The position numbers and the translations under genes were made by a program. Of a stretch of DNA of 64,000 nt, positions 1 through 19,308 are shown one piece after another. The notes beneath the pieces were generated by a model that worked only from the letters and a program-made list of their open reading frames with translations, made no database searches and was not told where the DNA came from. Each line of letters begins with the position of its first letter. The stretch's first letter is position 1. The DNA is from Hormiphora californensis (Eukaryota; Ctenophora; Tentaculata; Cydippida; Pleurobrachiidae): positions 6,090,179-6,154,178 of the forward strand of contig CM035359.1 of assembly GCA_020137815.1 (NCBI GenBank), in the 5' to 3' direction.

Positions 1-396
1 TTGACTCAGACACCATGTCAATGATCACCAGCCCCCATTGTCTGAGAATCAAAGACAAACCGGGGTAAATGATCACTGAGGGGTCGCTTAAAAACCGTCT
101 ACCATAATTGTAGTTAATCTTGGTCGTAGTCTCTGATTGATTGAACTCTTTTTGTTAGACCCCAGTCAGGTTTATCTGATTTAGGTACTTTGTTTGTGAT
201 TGCATTAACGATTCAGTCAATGAATATAGTAGAAAATTTCCTAACTCAGTCAGTGACAGTTGGGAATCTTAATTTGTGATCTTATACCTACTGAACTGTT
301 TGCAAGACATCTCTTTTGGGGCTATTTTCCCGGATTTGACCGGGCAATATCAAAAATTGCTTAGGTGCCCCGCTGTAATGTACTCAGTAAAGATTT

Positions 397-1560
397 CTAT
401 GATCGACAAAAACCCGGCCCCCCAAATTTCCCCTTTTCCCTCCTTTCAAAAACAATTTTTATTATATAATCCCCCTTCCCCCACCTCCCCTTTTTCCCAA
501 AACCCCTGCCCTTTTTTTTAAAAAGGGAAAAATTTTTCGGGGGCCCGGGGGGGCCCCCTCCCCCCCCCCCTTCCCCCCCCTCCCCTTTTTCCCCTTTTCC
601 CCCCCCCCCCCCCCCCCCTCGGCCGGTGCCTTTTTTTGGGGGGGGTTTCCCCCCTTTTTTTTCCCCCTTTAACAGCCCCCCCGTTTTTTCCCCCCTCCTT
701 TTTCCCCTTTTTCTTTTCTCTCTCTCTCTCTCCTCCCTCCCTCTCCCCTTTTCCCCTCTCTCCCCTTTTCCCCCCTTTTTTCCCCTTCCCCCCCTTTTCC
801 CCGCCCCCCAAATGGTTTTCAAACCTTTTTTTAACCCAAAAGTTTTTTTATCCCCCTATTTCCCCCCCCGAGTTAACCCGGGCCCCCCCTTTCCGGCCCC
901 GTCCCCCCCGGCCCCATGGGGGGGGCCCCTTCCGGGGTTTTTCCCCTTTAAATTTTTTAGCAGGGGGGAAAAAATTTTTTTTTGTGGCCCCCCCCGGGGG
1001 GGCCCAAAGGGTTTTGGGCCTTTTTTAAAAAAAATTCCCCCCGTTTTAAAAATTTAAATTTTTCTTCACTTTACTTTTGGGGGCCCCCTTTGGGGTCCCT
1101 TTTTCCCCCCAAAAAACCCCCGTTTCCCCGGGTTTTTTGGGGGAAACCCCCTTTTTCCCGGGGGGGGATATTTTGGGAAAAACCCTCCTTTTTTTGGCCC
1201 AAAATTTTTTTTCCCCCGGGGGAGGGGGTTTTTCCTCCCCCTCCTTCCTCTCTTTCCCGGGTTTTCCTTTGGAAAAAAATTTCTTCCGCTTCGGGGGTTT
1301 TGGGGTTTCCCCCCCGGGGCTTTTGTTTCAGGGGTCAGTTTTGGGCCCCTTCCTTCTCCCAATGCAAAATTTGGAAATTGGTTTTCTTTTCCCCCCCTTT
1401 GGGGAAACCCCGGGTTTTTGCTACTGCACCGCCCACATCAAAGTGACCTCCTGGCCTTTAACCCCCACTCCCTTACCTTAAAAAGGGCTGTTTTCCCGTA
1501 AACAAAAAACCCCCACAAAATTTAAACAAACCTCATAGTTACTTTAAAACCCCCCGGTCC
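397..1560. other. Low-quality block of inflated homopolymers
   Basis: Almost every base occurs in runs of 3-15, for all four bases, with a short CT repeat at about 716-732 as the only natural-looking core. All six frames give Pro/Phe/Gly/Lys-rich open frames, as expected from homopolymer runs. I read this as consensus or base-calling failure around an AG/CT repeat and annotate no gene in it. Bases 1-396 look like ordinary sequence but hold nothing I recognise. Confidence 0.75.
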
Positions 1561-1654
1561 CCTTTCATTTCCTTCTCGGAAGAAAGGACCTTCTTCTTCG
1601 GAAACTTGGATTGGCCAAGCTCACAAAATATTTTCTAATCTAAAAACAGTCTTT

Positions 1655-1900
1655 TTAAATCTGAGGGGGGAAGACCAGGGATCCCTCCTCAGTATCCCTT
1701 TCTTCCCTAAAAAACCCCCTTCTTCCTCTACCTAAGTCTGCTGCATAAGCGAAAAGGGCCGGGTGTTCACTTTCATAGTCCTCCATTGTCATTTTTTCAA
1801 AATTTTTAAAGTTAGCTTTGTATACGGTAATCCCTCTCTTTGCTACTTGATTTTGACACCCATCCCCCCATATTTTCAGGGCCTTCCTGGCAACGCTCAT
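1655..1900 (-). pseudogene. Unrecognised open segment, possibly a transposon remnant
   Basis: This 81-residue minus-strand frame has a balanced amino-acid composition, unlike the homopolymer frames around it. It starts MSVARKALKIWGDGC and includes an acidic stretch, MTMEDYESEHPALF. I do not recognise a family. A possible piggyBac remnant lies about 400 bases away on the same strand, so both could come from one decayed element, but nothing joins them because the interval 1930-2180 is homopolymer noise. Confidence 0.22.
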
Positions 1901-2289
1901 GACGACCTACCGCCTATCTTATTCCGGTAAGGGTTTTTTGGGGTTACTTCTCAACAATTTCTACAATCCCCCCCCACTTAAAATTTTATTCTTTTTTTGC
2001 CCGTACCCCCTCCGCATTACCCAAAAAAAAAAAAACCCCCCCCCAAAAAAAAAAACCCTCCCCCCCCCCACCCCCCGCCCCCCTCCCTCCCCAGTGGAGT
2101 CCCCACCCACCCATCCAATATCCTTAAACCCCCCCCCTCCCCCGGATTTAAAAAGGCTTTTCCGAGATTGTCGCTGAACACGCCGCCGGGGAGGGCTACG
2201 GGTTTTTGGAAACCCACCACGACACCTGGGACTTGGGGCACGGGGGCAATACCCGTGCAAAAAACAACCTCTGTGTGTGTGTGTGAGGG

Positions 2290-2467
2290 AGGGAGGAGAG
2301 ACAATCTTTTGAAAGTTAGTGTAGAGGGTGCAGCTCATTCTGTGTAGTAGTGATGGTATCTGAGTGATCTTGTGGGCCGCAAAGTTATTTGTGAAAACAT
2401 TGTGGAACACAGGTTTATCTTGGATATCCATCACTATCATGTACGATGATGCCACCTCTCTACACAT
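2290..2467 (-). pseudogene. Possible piggyBac transposase remnant
   Basis: The minus-strand frame contains FHNVFTNNFAAHKIT followed about 10 residues later by HRMSCTLY. In piggyBac (DDE_Tnp_1_7) transposases a motif of the form VF(F/M)DNFFTS, carrying a catalytic Asp, is followed at similar spacing by a GTxR segment. Here Asn stands where the Asp would be, and the frame runs into low-quality sequence below about 2180. The assignment rests on this short resemblance and on better piggyBac fragments at 7.1-8.1 kb. Confidence 0.28.
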
Positions 2468-3380
2468 ATCTTAACCCTTTTATGTTTGCGTTTTTTTTCT
2501 GTAGACTCGATATAATAACATAGACGGCAAGCAAAATAACTGTGTTTTTCTCGTACCCACGAAAACCCAAGGGCTTGTGATCTTAGCATCCAACACGATC
2601 TATTGAAATTAAAACGGGGTCTAGTTTGGTAATTGGATCGGCAATATTTTGGACTTTAGAGGAGTGGACAGTATTCCAAATTAGGCTCTCGGTTTGATCT
2701 TATAAAAATGTGTCTCTTTGTGTGTCTCTATCTTTTTTGCAATGTATCTCTGTGTGTGGTGTCCACTTCTCCGATTTTTTTTATGTCTGTTGTCATGTGC
2801 CACTAAAATGTCAAATTCATGGTATTATGATTTAAAAAAGAAAAATAATTGACTAGTCTATACTCTTTTAAAAGCAAATTCACCCTTTTTCAATTCTGGG
2901 CAAATTTTGGGTTGGGCCCCCTGTTCAACCCTCTTTGGTTTCCTCTTCACAAGGCCGGGGGGCATTTTTTTGGGCCCTTCTGTCCAAAATTATTACATCT
3001 TTACAAAAGTTGGGACACATTGGGTATTTATGTTGTTCCAAAAAAATGAATGAATGAAAAAAGCGGCTAGAATTTCGGGTAGTTTTTTAGCAGTGGGGTC
3101 AAAACCCTTTCTGTCAAATGGGTTTTTATCTCTTAATTTACTACGTTGTTTTCCCTTACCCACATATTCCAAAGACTGTCCTTTTGGCTTCTCTCTATTT
3201 AGTTTGGGTCCTTTAAACCCTCCTCCTCTCTCCCGTCCCAACCCCTTCCTCTCCAAATCCCTCTTCTCCACATGTGATCAATGTGAGAGATCTACCCGTG
3301 CACGCTGGACTTCATGGCAAGTAGCATTGCCAATAATCATGATTGATTTCCCATATGGTCTAATGTATCCTCCTCTTCTA
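2468..3380. other. Gene-free stretch with no recognised feature
   Basis: Normal-looking sequence at first, with signs of homopolymer inflation from about 2890. No open frame resembles a known protein and there is no clear inverted repeat. Confidence 0.5.
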
Positions 3381-3389
3381 CATGGAGAG

Positions 3390-3675
3390 AGCTCAGCGGT
3401 CTCTCTCCTTTTCTCTCCTCTCTCCCCTTCCTCCCTCTCTCTCTCTCTCTTCCCTCCCCTCTCCCCTTTGTTTTTCCCTCCTTTCTCTCTCCTCCTTCTT
3501 CACTCCCCTTTTCTTTTTTTTTTTCTTCCCCTCTCCCACCCCTTTATTCTCCCCCCCCTTTGGTTATTTTTTTTTTTTCCCCCCTCCCCCCCCCCCTTTC
3601 CCCCCCCCCCTTTTTTTTTTTTTCCCCCCCTTTTTTTTTTTAAAAAAACCCTTTTTTTTAAAAAAACCCCCCGGG

Positions 3676-3707
<32 letters not shown>

Positions 3708-4024
3708 TAAAATTTTTCTTCGTTTTTAAAAAATTTTTTTAAAAATTTTTTTTTTTTGGGGGGGGCCCCCCCCCCCAAAAAAACCCAAAAAACCCCCTTC
3801 CCCCCCCCCGGGGGGGGTTTTTAAAAAATTTTCCCGTGGTTTCCTCCCCCTTTTTTTCCCTTTTGTTTATTCCCGGGGGCCCCCCTTTTTTTTTTCCCCC
3901 CCCCCCCCTCTCTCTCTCTCTCTCTCTTTTTTTTTTTTCCCCCCCCCCCTTTCTCTCTCCCCCCCCCCCCCCTTTTTTTTCCCCCCCCCCTTTTTCTCTT
4001 TTTCCCCCCCCCCCCTTTTTTCCC

Positions 4025-4058
<34 letters not shown>

Positions 4059-5520
4059 GGGGGGGGGGGGGGAGGGGGGGGTTTTTTGGGGGGGGGGGGA
4101 AAGGGGGAAAGGGGGAAAAAAAGGGGAAAATTGGGGTTTTTTTTTAAAATTTTTTTTTTTTCCCCTTTTTGGTTTTTTTTTTTTTTTTTTAAAAAATTTT
4201 TTTTTTTCCCCCCCCCTTTTTTTTTGGGTTTTTTTTTTAAAGGGGGGGCCCTTTCCCCCTTTTTTTTTTTTTTTTTTTTTTGGGGGGGTTTTTTGGTTTT
4301 TTTTTTTTTTTTTTTGGGGGGGGGGGGGGAAAAAAGGGGGTTTTTCCCCCGGGGGGGGGGGGGGTTTTTTTTTGGGGTTTTTTTGGGGGGGGGGGGGGAA
4401 AAGGGGGGGGGAAATTTTGGGGGGGGGCCCCCCCCCTTTTCCCCTTTTCCCCCCCCCCAAATGTTTTAAAAAAAATTTTTTTTCCCCCCCCCCCCGGGGG
4501 GTTTTTTTAAAAAATTTTAAAAAATTTTTTTTTAAAAAATTTTTAGGCTTTTTAAAAAAAAACCCCCCCAAACTTTTTTTTTTTTTTTTTTGGGGGGGGA
4601 AAATTTTTTTTAAAAATTTTTTTTTTTTTTTTAAAAAAAAGGGGGGGGCCCCCCTTTAAAAATTTTTTTCCCCTTTTAAAAACCCCCCCCCTTTTTTAAA
4701 AAAACCCCCCCCCCCCCCCCGGTTTGGGCCCCCCTTTTTTTCCCCCCCCCTTTTTTTTTTTTTTTCCCCCCCAAAACCCCCTTTTTTTTAAAATTTGTTT
4801 TTTTTTTTTTTTTTTGGGGGGGCCCCCCAAAAATTTGGGGGTTTTTTTGGGGGGTTTTTTGGGGGTTTTTTTTTTTTGGGGGGGGGGGGTTTTTCCCCGG
4901 GGGTTTTTTTTCGTTTTTTTTTGGGGGGCGGGTTCCCCCCTTTTTTTTTTCCTTTTTTAAAATTTTTTTGGGGGTTTTTTTTTTTGGGCCCTTTTTCGGG
5001 TTTTTTTAAAAACCCCCCCCCCCCAAAAAAATTTTTAAAAACCCCCTTTTTTTAAAAAATTTTTCCCCCTTTTTAAAAAAAAAAGGGGGGGTTTTTTTTG
5101 GGGTTTAAAATTTTTTTCCCCCTTTTTTTGGGCCCCCCCTTTTGGTTTTTTTTCCCAAAGGGCCCCCAAAAAAATTTTTTTAAATTCTGGGGGTTTTGGG
5201 GGAAAAAGCCCCCCCTTTTTTTTTTAAAAAGGGGGTTTTTGGAATTTTTTTAAATTTTTTTAAAAAAATTTTTTTTTTTAAAATTTTTTTTTTGGGCATT
5301 TTTTTTAAAGGTTTTGGAAAAATTTTTTTAAATTTTTTTTTTTTAAAATTTTTTCCCCCCCTTTTTTATAAATTCCGTTGGGGTTTTTAAAAAAATAGAA
5401 ACCCAAAAAACCCCCCCCCACCCCCCACCCCCCCTTTTAAAAGGGGGGGGGGAAGAAAAATTTTTTTGGGGCATTTTTCCCCAAAAACCCTTTTTTTTTA
5501 AATTGTTTTTCTCAAAACCT
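3390..5520. other. Long low-quality homopolymer block around a CT repeat
   Basis: The block begins with CT-rich sequence, degrades into alternating runs of T, C, G and A up to about 40 bases long, and returns to normal sequence near 5,520. The open frames (Phe/Gly- or Lys/Pro-rich) are by-products of the runs. This is the worst-called part of the window; its true length and sequence cannot be trusted. Confidence 0.85.
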
Positions 5521-7133
5521 CCAGCTAGTTTTAGATGGTCCATTATTTAATTGATTTGTAATTAGTTGTGTCAACCACAGGTTGGTCTCCATGGCCTGGT
5601 CCCCCTCTGTAAAGCTGATGACTTATTCTCTACTAGACCTCAGAATTATAATGTTCTGAATTACACAGTTTTGTATAGTTAGAGCCGCGGTTCGAGCTAG
5701 TACAAATCGAAGATTATGTGGTGCACATGATTTTCTTGGATCCATTGCAACCTATATTCTCGCGAATAATATGTATGAGCGACCTCGATCTCACTCAGGT
5801 GTCAATATCACCGAATGATTTCCATCTTTTATACCAATCTAACTCTGATGCTGGTGGACTGCAGATTGAATAAAGATTACATTCCCTTTTGGTTTCTTGG
5901 TAACCCCAATTTTTTAAATTAATTCAGTTTCTGATGGCCGGTCTAACACATACTGTATTACAGTTTATGGTCTGATGGACTTCCTGTCTCGTGGTCGTAA
6001 ATTTTGGGCCCAACTTAAAGCGTCTTTATTTAAATAATCGTTTCTTTAAAATATTCGTTTTGGTTCATTTTAAAATTTTGGGGGCATTTGAATAGGGGTA
6101 TTGGCACTTTCGCGAACGAAATTGTGTCATTAGAACGTGTTTAGGACTGTTTATTTTTCTCCCACGCAATTAGGCATGCTTTTTCTTTTAATCATGTGTA
6201 TTTAGTCTTTATTAGAAAAAAGGTGTGCCTCTCCTCTCAAAACCCTTTGGGACCCAGCCAATAACCCCCTTTCCCAAAAATTTTCCCCCAGTTTAGGATT
6301 AACTTTTGACCCAAACTAAAACCTAAAAAAATATTTAAAATTTCTTTCCCAAAAAAACCAAGTTTCATGTGCAATCTTGAAAGTTAAGGTTAGATAATTG
6401 GGTCCAAATGTTTTCATTTTGGGCATTTTTTTAAATTTTTAAGCATTTCTAAACGCCTCCACAATTTTCTATAATTTTAAAACTTTAAAGAAAGACCAAA
6501 TAGAACTGCAAAAAAAAAAAAGCCCCATCAAAAAATTAAAATTGACTGAGCTTCGATTTCAAAAATTGGGGATTATGCCCAGTGGTACTTAAAGGTACAA
6601 AATGTTAAAAACGGGCCGGGGTTTAGCTTACTGTTAAGGGACAAAAACCGGTCTTGGGGTACAAAGGGATGACTAAATTTTACAAAAAGGAAAATTTGTC
6701 TCAGACGTTTTTTTTTACCTGATTTGGGTCAATTGCCCCTGGGGGCCCTTTGGGAAAATTTCAATTATTGCCGAAAATAATGAGTTTTTCCCATTTCAAA
6801 AAACAAAATAAACCCTTTGAAAGAAAAAGCATAAATGATTGTTTTAACCCTCAAATTAATATAGGGGAAAATTTACTGTTTTGGGGCATATATACCCTGG
6901 GTCGTATGGAAAAAAAACATACTTCGGATTTAAAAAATAAATTTTTGTCTTTTTTTGAGTACAAAACCCAAATTTCTCGTTCAATCAAATCCAATCAATA
7001 ATATCCCAAACATTCAACGTGGTGATGAAAAACGTTTTTTCTTTTGACAGACAAACCCCCCCCCCCTTTAAAAACCCTCGTTTGAAAATTTCGTTTTGTT
7101 TGGATGGATGCTGGTAAGCTATTGGAGTTTTAA
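5521..7133. other. AT-rich gene-free stretch
   Basis: The first ~500 bases look ordinary; 6,200-7,080 has mildly inflated runs again. I see no supported coding frame, inverted repeat or RNA gene. Confidence 0.5.
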
Positions 7134-7692
7134 GTGATTGATCCAAAAATTTAAAATATTCTGGGGGTAGTACATGTGTTTCGACCTCCTATCAGTTCCG
7201 CAAGTAATAGACAGTCTGTTGTGCTAGTTGATTCCCCCCATATAGGCATTGTAGGACTTGATCACTTCTGGGCATGGAAAGGACGTCTTTGTTGCCTTCC
7301 CTTCACTCTTCTCTGGACTATTTCGACTTTTCCCAGCTATTGGCGCTTGTAATGACATGAACAGGCTTGTTGTCGATTCATTTTACCACGTTTATTGTCG
7401 TAGATGCTACTGCAGATGCGGCAGGTGACCGGAATATCTTCATCTCTCCACGTGACATGTCCTTATCTGCAGGAAACGATGGCATTCCTTTTCGACCTGC
7501 TGAAACTACCCCGGTATAATAGATACCTTTCTCGAGAAGATTGAGGACCAGGGCGGGGGTTGAGAAGTAGTTGTCGGCGTACACGTTGACCCAGGTGTCC
7601 TTCAGAGATTCTGTGAGACTAACAACAACAGATTCGCCTAGCCCCAGCTCAGGTGATTCTTTCCGTCCCGTGTATAAGGCAAATTGATAAAG
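7134..7692 (-). pseudogene. piggyBac transposase fragment (left arm of inverted repeat plus loop)
   Basis: On the minus strand, from about 7692 down, an open frame reads LYTGRKESPELGLGESVV, then VYADNYFSTPALVLNLLEKG, then IYYTGVVSAGRKGMPSF, and stops near 7378. These match the piggyBac DDE_Tnp_1_7 domain: the YTG and LGxxVV segments, the DNxFSTP motif with a catalytic Asp, and the GTxR-like segment. Sequence past the stop (7,190-7,370) still matches the next transposase region but with frame breaks. Transposases of this family are several hundred residues long; only about a third is present. Bases 7,542-7,712 are the loop of an inverted repeat, and 7,134-7,541 its left arm. Degenerate and not functional. 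Confidence 0.75.
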
Positions 7693-7712
7693 GCAACCAG
7701 TTTTACTCTCGC

Positions 7713-8151
7713 ATCTTCTCGAGAATGGTATCTATTATACCGGGGTAGTTTCAGCAGGTCGAAAAGGAATGCCATCGTTTCCTGCAGATAAGGACATGTC
7801 ACGTGGAGAGATGAAGATATTCCGGTCACCTGCCGCATCTGCGGTAGCATCTAGGGCACAAACGTGGTAAAATGGATCGACAACAAGCCTGTTCATGTCA
7901 TTACATGCGCCAATAGCTGTGAAAAAGTCGAAACAGTCCTGAGAAGAGTGAAGGGGAAGGCAACAAAGACGTCCTTTCCATGCCCAGAAGTGATCAAGTC
8001 CTACAATGCCTATATGGGGGGAATCGACTTGCACGACAGACTGTATATTACTTGTGGAACTGATAGGAGGTCGAAACACAGGTACTATCTCAGACTAGTG
8101 TTTAGTTTTATGGATCAATCACTCATGATCTTAATATTGATGTTAAATTGA
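7713..8151 (+). pseudogene. piggyBac transposase fragment (right arm, inverted copy)
   Basis: On the plus strand the same transposase region recurs in opposite orientation: a segment equivalent to IYYTGVVSAGRKGMPSF, a frameshift near 7,868, then a frame with VKWIDNKPVHVIT (the W-DNK motif) and SYNAYMGGIDLHD (the GGxD motif carrying the last catalytic Asp), ending LRLVFSFMDQ. Bases 7,713-8,122 pair with 7,541-7,134. The arms differ at scattered positions, so this looks like an old genomic inverted duplication rather than a read fold-back. The frameshift makes it a pseudogene. Confidence 0.78.
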
Positions 8152-8556
8152 GTTGTTGAGATAACACAAATATTGAGTATGCCATCTCAATTCTTAGATT
8201 GGTATTTGTGCAGCTATTAACCGGCCATGTATCATGCTACCTCAATACTTTTTACACAAAATACTAAGTTGTATGTGCAGTTGTGAATCCCTTTCAATTC
8301 CTCTTACCCATATTTGTTGTATCCCGTATCCCAACATAATAACATATCTCCCTGCAGTATAGCCCCAGAATCATGACTATATTTGACAACTGTTCCATGT
8401 GCCCCTGTTTCCCCTCCCTACAACAACTTATCAGGTAACCCATCCCTCAAAAGCAGAAGTCTTAAAACTGAACTAAACCAGCACTTGATTTGAACAAAAA
8501 CCATACGACCGACAGAAATTACACGCAAACACTGAGCAACACAATTGAAAGGGGAC

Positions 8557-8594
8557 TTATCACGCGTGTGTATTGCTATACACACGCGTTATCA
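8557..8594. repeat. 26-bp hairpin palindrome flanked by 6-bp direct repeats
   Basis: An 11-bp perfect stem (CGCGTGTGTAT with its complement) around a 4-base loop (TGCT) occupies 8563-8588. It is bracketed by the direct repeat TTATCA at 8557-8562 and 8589-8594. This has the form of a tiny insertion with a target duplication; its origin is unknown. Confidence 0.7.
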
Positions 8595-8646
8595 AGTGTA
8601 ATCACACACACTCGACCTTTCACCCCCCCCCCCCGATTTTGTTTCT

Positions 8647-8716
8647 TTGTGCTAGTTTCGTGTTAATATCTTGTGCTAGTTTCGTGTTAATACCTTGTGC
8701 TAGTTCTTGTTTCAGC
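8647..8716. repeat. 24-bp tandem repeat, about three copies
   Basis: Units beginning TTGTGCTAGTTTCGTG start at 8647, 8671 and 8695. The third copy diverges into a pyrimidine-rich TTGTTTCAG that resembles a 3' splice site. Confidence 0.75.
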
Positions 8717-8770
8717 GGTAAGAAAGATGCCCCTCCCCCTGATCACGAGGATGAAAATGGACATAACGAG
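8716..8770 (+). CDS. Candidate short internal exon, family unknown
   Basis: A 55-base stretch lies between an acceptor-like TTGTTTCAG and a donor-like GAG/GTAGGT. One frame is open and reads GKKDAPPPDHEDENGHNE, an acidic, Pro-rich peptide. I do not recognise it. A possible continuation at about 8,950-9,060 would give EHTCSQQILHLV and end at a TGA, but its acceptor is uncertain. It could be an exon of an unseen gene or chance. Confidence 0.25.
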
Positions 8771-9600
8771 GTAGGTTTCAGTTCAGTATGTCTGTTTGAA
8801 TTGTGTGGTTATGTGATTGTGTTTGTGCATAAGTGTGTTGCGTGGAGTTTTTTGTTGAGCTATGATCATGGTGATTTTGGATGAGTTCCAGATGTTCAGA
8901 TTGTTTTTAGAATGCTGGTGGTTACTATGGTTACTAAGGGCTGCTGCAGGAGCACACCTGTTCACAGCAGATCTTGCACCTGGTTTTAAATGCTATCTCA
9001 TTTCTGTATGTCCTTCTTGTTTCTTCAAATCTTGGTCGTCCTGTAAAATACCTTCCTTGAAAATTAGTTACATTTAATCGTTATTTCCATTTGAATAATC
9101 CCAATATTTAGTCTAACTTTAGTAAAGTCTGGTATGATCAACACGGTCATTTCAATTTAATTCAAACTCCGTGCAAAGTTGCGCAACTACAATTTCCGAG
9201 CTGTTTAAACGATGGCACGTGCATCAGGAGGGGGATTAACTAGATCACGTGACATTCCATGGGTCAAATCATACGTGAAGAGAAAACATTGACGAGTGGA
9301 AAGAAGAGATAGAAAAGTAAGAAAGCGATGGCTAGGATTTCTGTAGGATTTTTCAGAAAGCAGGTTGGTTGGGCCATGTGAACTGTAATAGGGAAACGAA
9401 ACGAAAAGAGAGAAAGAAGGGAGAAAACTAGAGAAATCTCTAAGGCTAAACCCGGAAATTAATCAAAATTAAACACTGCAATAATTACTCGTGATCTTGG
9501 TTTCTGTAGGTCGATCACTATAGGTCTTCCAATTTCCCGTTTTCGTGTGAGTTTCGTATTTTGTTGATCGATCCCAAGCACCATCATCTGCATCTTCGTC

Positions 9601-17801
<8,201 letters not shown>

Positions 17802-17882
17802 TGAATCAGATACAGTGTGTTTCTAACAAAAGATGATAATCTTCAGTCGAGGAGGCTTTCACGATAAACTGATTGGTTGAGA

Positions 17883-17883
17883 T

Positions 17884-17945
<62 letters not shown>
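17883..17945. repeat. (GA)n microsatellite
   Basis: GA repeat about 80 bases after the IQ-gene stop codon, in its probable 3' untranslated region. An AATAAA occurs near 18,449. Confidence 0.9.
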
Positions 17946-17949
<4 letters not shown>

Positions 17950-18416
17950 TCTAAAATAGTTTGGCGATGGCAGTTCCTTAATTCCATATCGTCCAGACTT
18001 TTTCTGTCAAAGTTGAAGGGATAGTCGAGTCCTGGAGGACGTACGGTTGGGGAGAGAGAAATGAGTAAACCAGATAATCCTCGAGACTGTCAGATTTAGA
18101 TTCCAATTCAATTTCATTTTGATTCATTTTGACTGACTTTAATTAACTTATAATCAGGACAAACTATTAACATGTTTTATAACTTAAAGTTAAAGTTTTA
18201 GGCAAATCTTTGAGTTAAAATTTTGATTTATTAGGTTAATTAAAGAGGATTATAATTGAGAGCTAATGGTGGAGACAGTATATAATTGTGTCTGTGTGTG
18301 TGTATTGTGTGTTACAATGTATTGTTATGACATGACGCACAGTTTACGTTTGTTTTGAAAATTACCGCGTTTTATTTCAAAACATTTGGTACTGGAAAGT
18401 GGATACCCTGTCTGTC

Positions 18417-18482
18417 TTTTACTCAACTTAGGTCTGTCTCTAACCCCTAAATAAAACCCCTTTTACTCAACTTAGGTCTGTC
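18417..18482. repeat. 44-bp tandem duplication
   Basis: The 22-base string beginning TTTTACTCAACTTAGG occurs at 18417 and again at 18461. Confidence 0.7.
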
Positions 18483-18489
18483 CTCGTTT

Positions 18490-19276
18490 TTATCTGATTT
18501 CGCATTGCATCATATTCCCCTTTGAAACTGCGAATGATGTCACTCAGATGACAGATCAGTTGTGTGAATCAGATACTGCCAAAAATTAAATTACCATACG
18601 TCACGGACTCACTTCACATTTTGCAGCAAACCATATCAAACTCTAGATAACGGAGTCTTCCAGCTGAGTTCAAATTTCATTGCTAAACTGCCATTCTGTT
18701 TCCAGCCAGTACAATTTGGTAAAGACGCGGTACATCATCAATTCATTCGTTATGTTCTAGAATCTAGCAACAACAGACAACTCATTTCATGTTTCATACA
18801 AATGCCAATCAGTGCACTAAGCACTTGCAGAAATCCTGAATTCAGGCTCACGCAGCAGATAGGTCCTTGTCAGCGCACCCACTCGCACGTGCAGATGACG
18901 CCGCGCGCTTGTTTTAAACACTGATACACGAACATTCACCCTATTCATTTCTCTCCCCCTTTGCGCACCGTTTGTCGTGTAGATCTGTGCTCCCATCGTG
19001 TATTCTGCGTGTACCTACTTTGCAGTTTGTTGCTTGTTTGCTTACATTTCCGCCGTTGCAGGGCTGAGAGACAGAGCAAAGATAGAGAGATAGAAAGAGA
19101 GAAGGAGAGAGAAAGAGAGAGAAAGATCTGAGGTAGTGTGGGTGTGAGCTTCGTCGGGCGCCTATTAGCCTATCGAGATCAGTAATTGTGTATTTATTTG
19201 ATCTGTTTTGCAGAATATTTTGAGTACTACTGCAGCAGTACATAATCTGAAACCAGATATTAAACTCTTCTCTACA

Positions 19277-19308
<32 letters not shown>

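Noticed and set aside
3867-4571. Frames rich in Lys/Pro/Gly/Phe up to 234 residues
   Set aside because: They are translations of inflated homopolymer runs.
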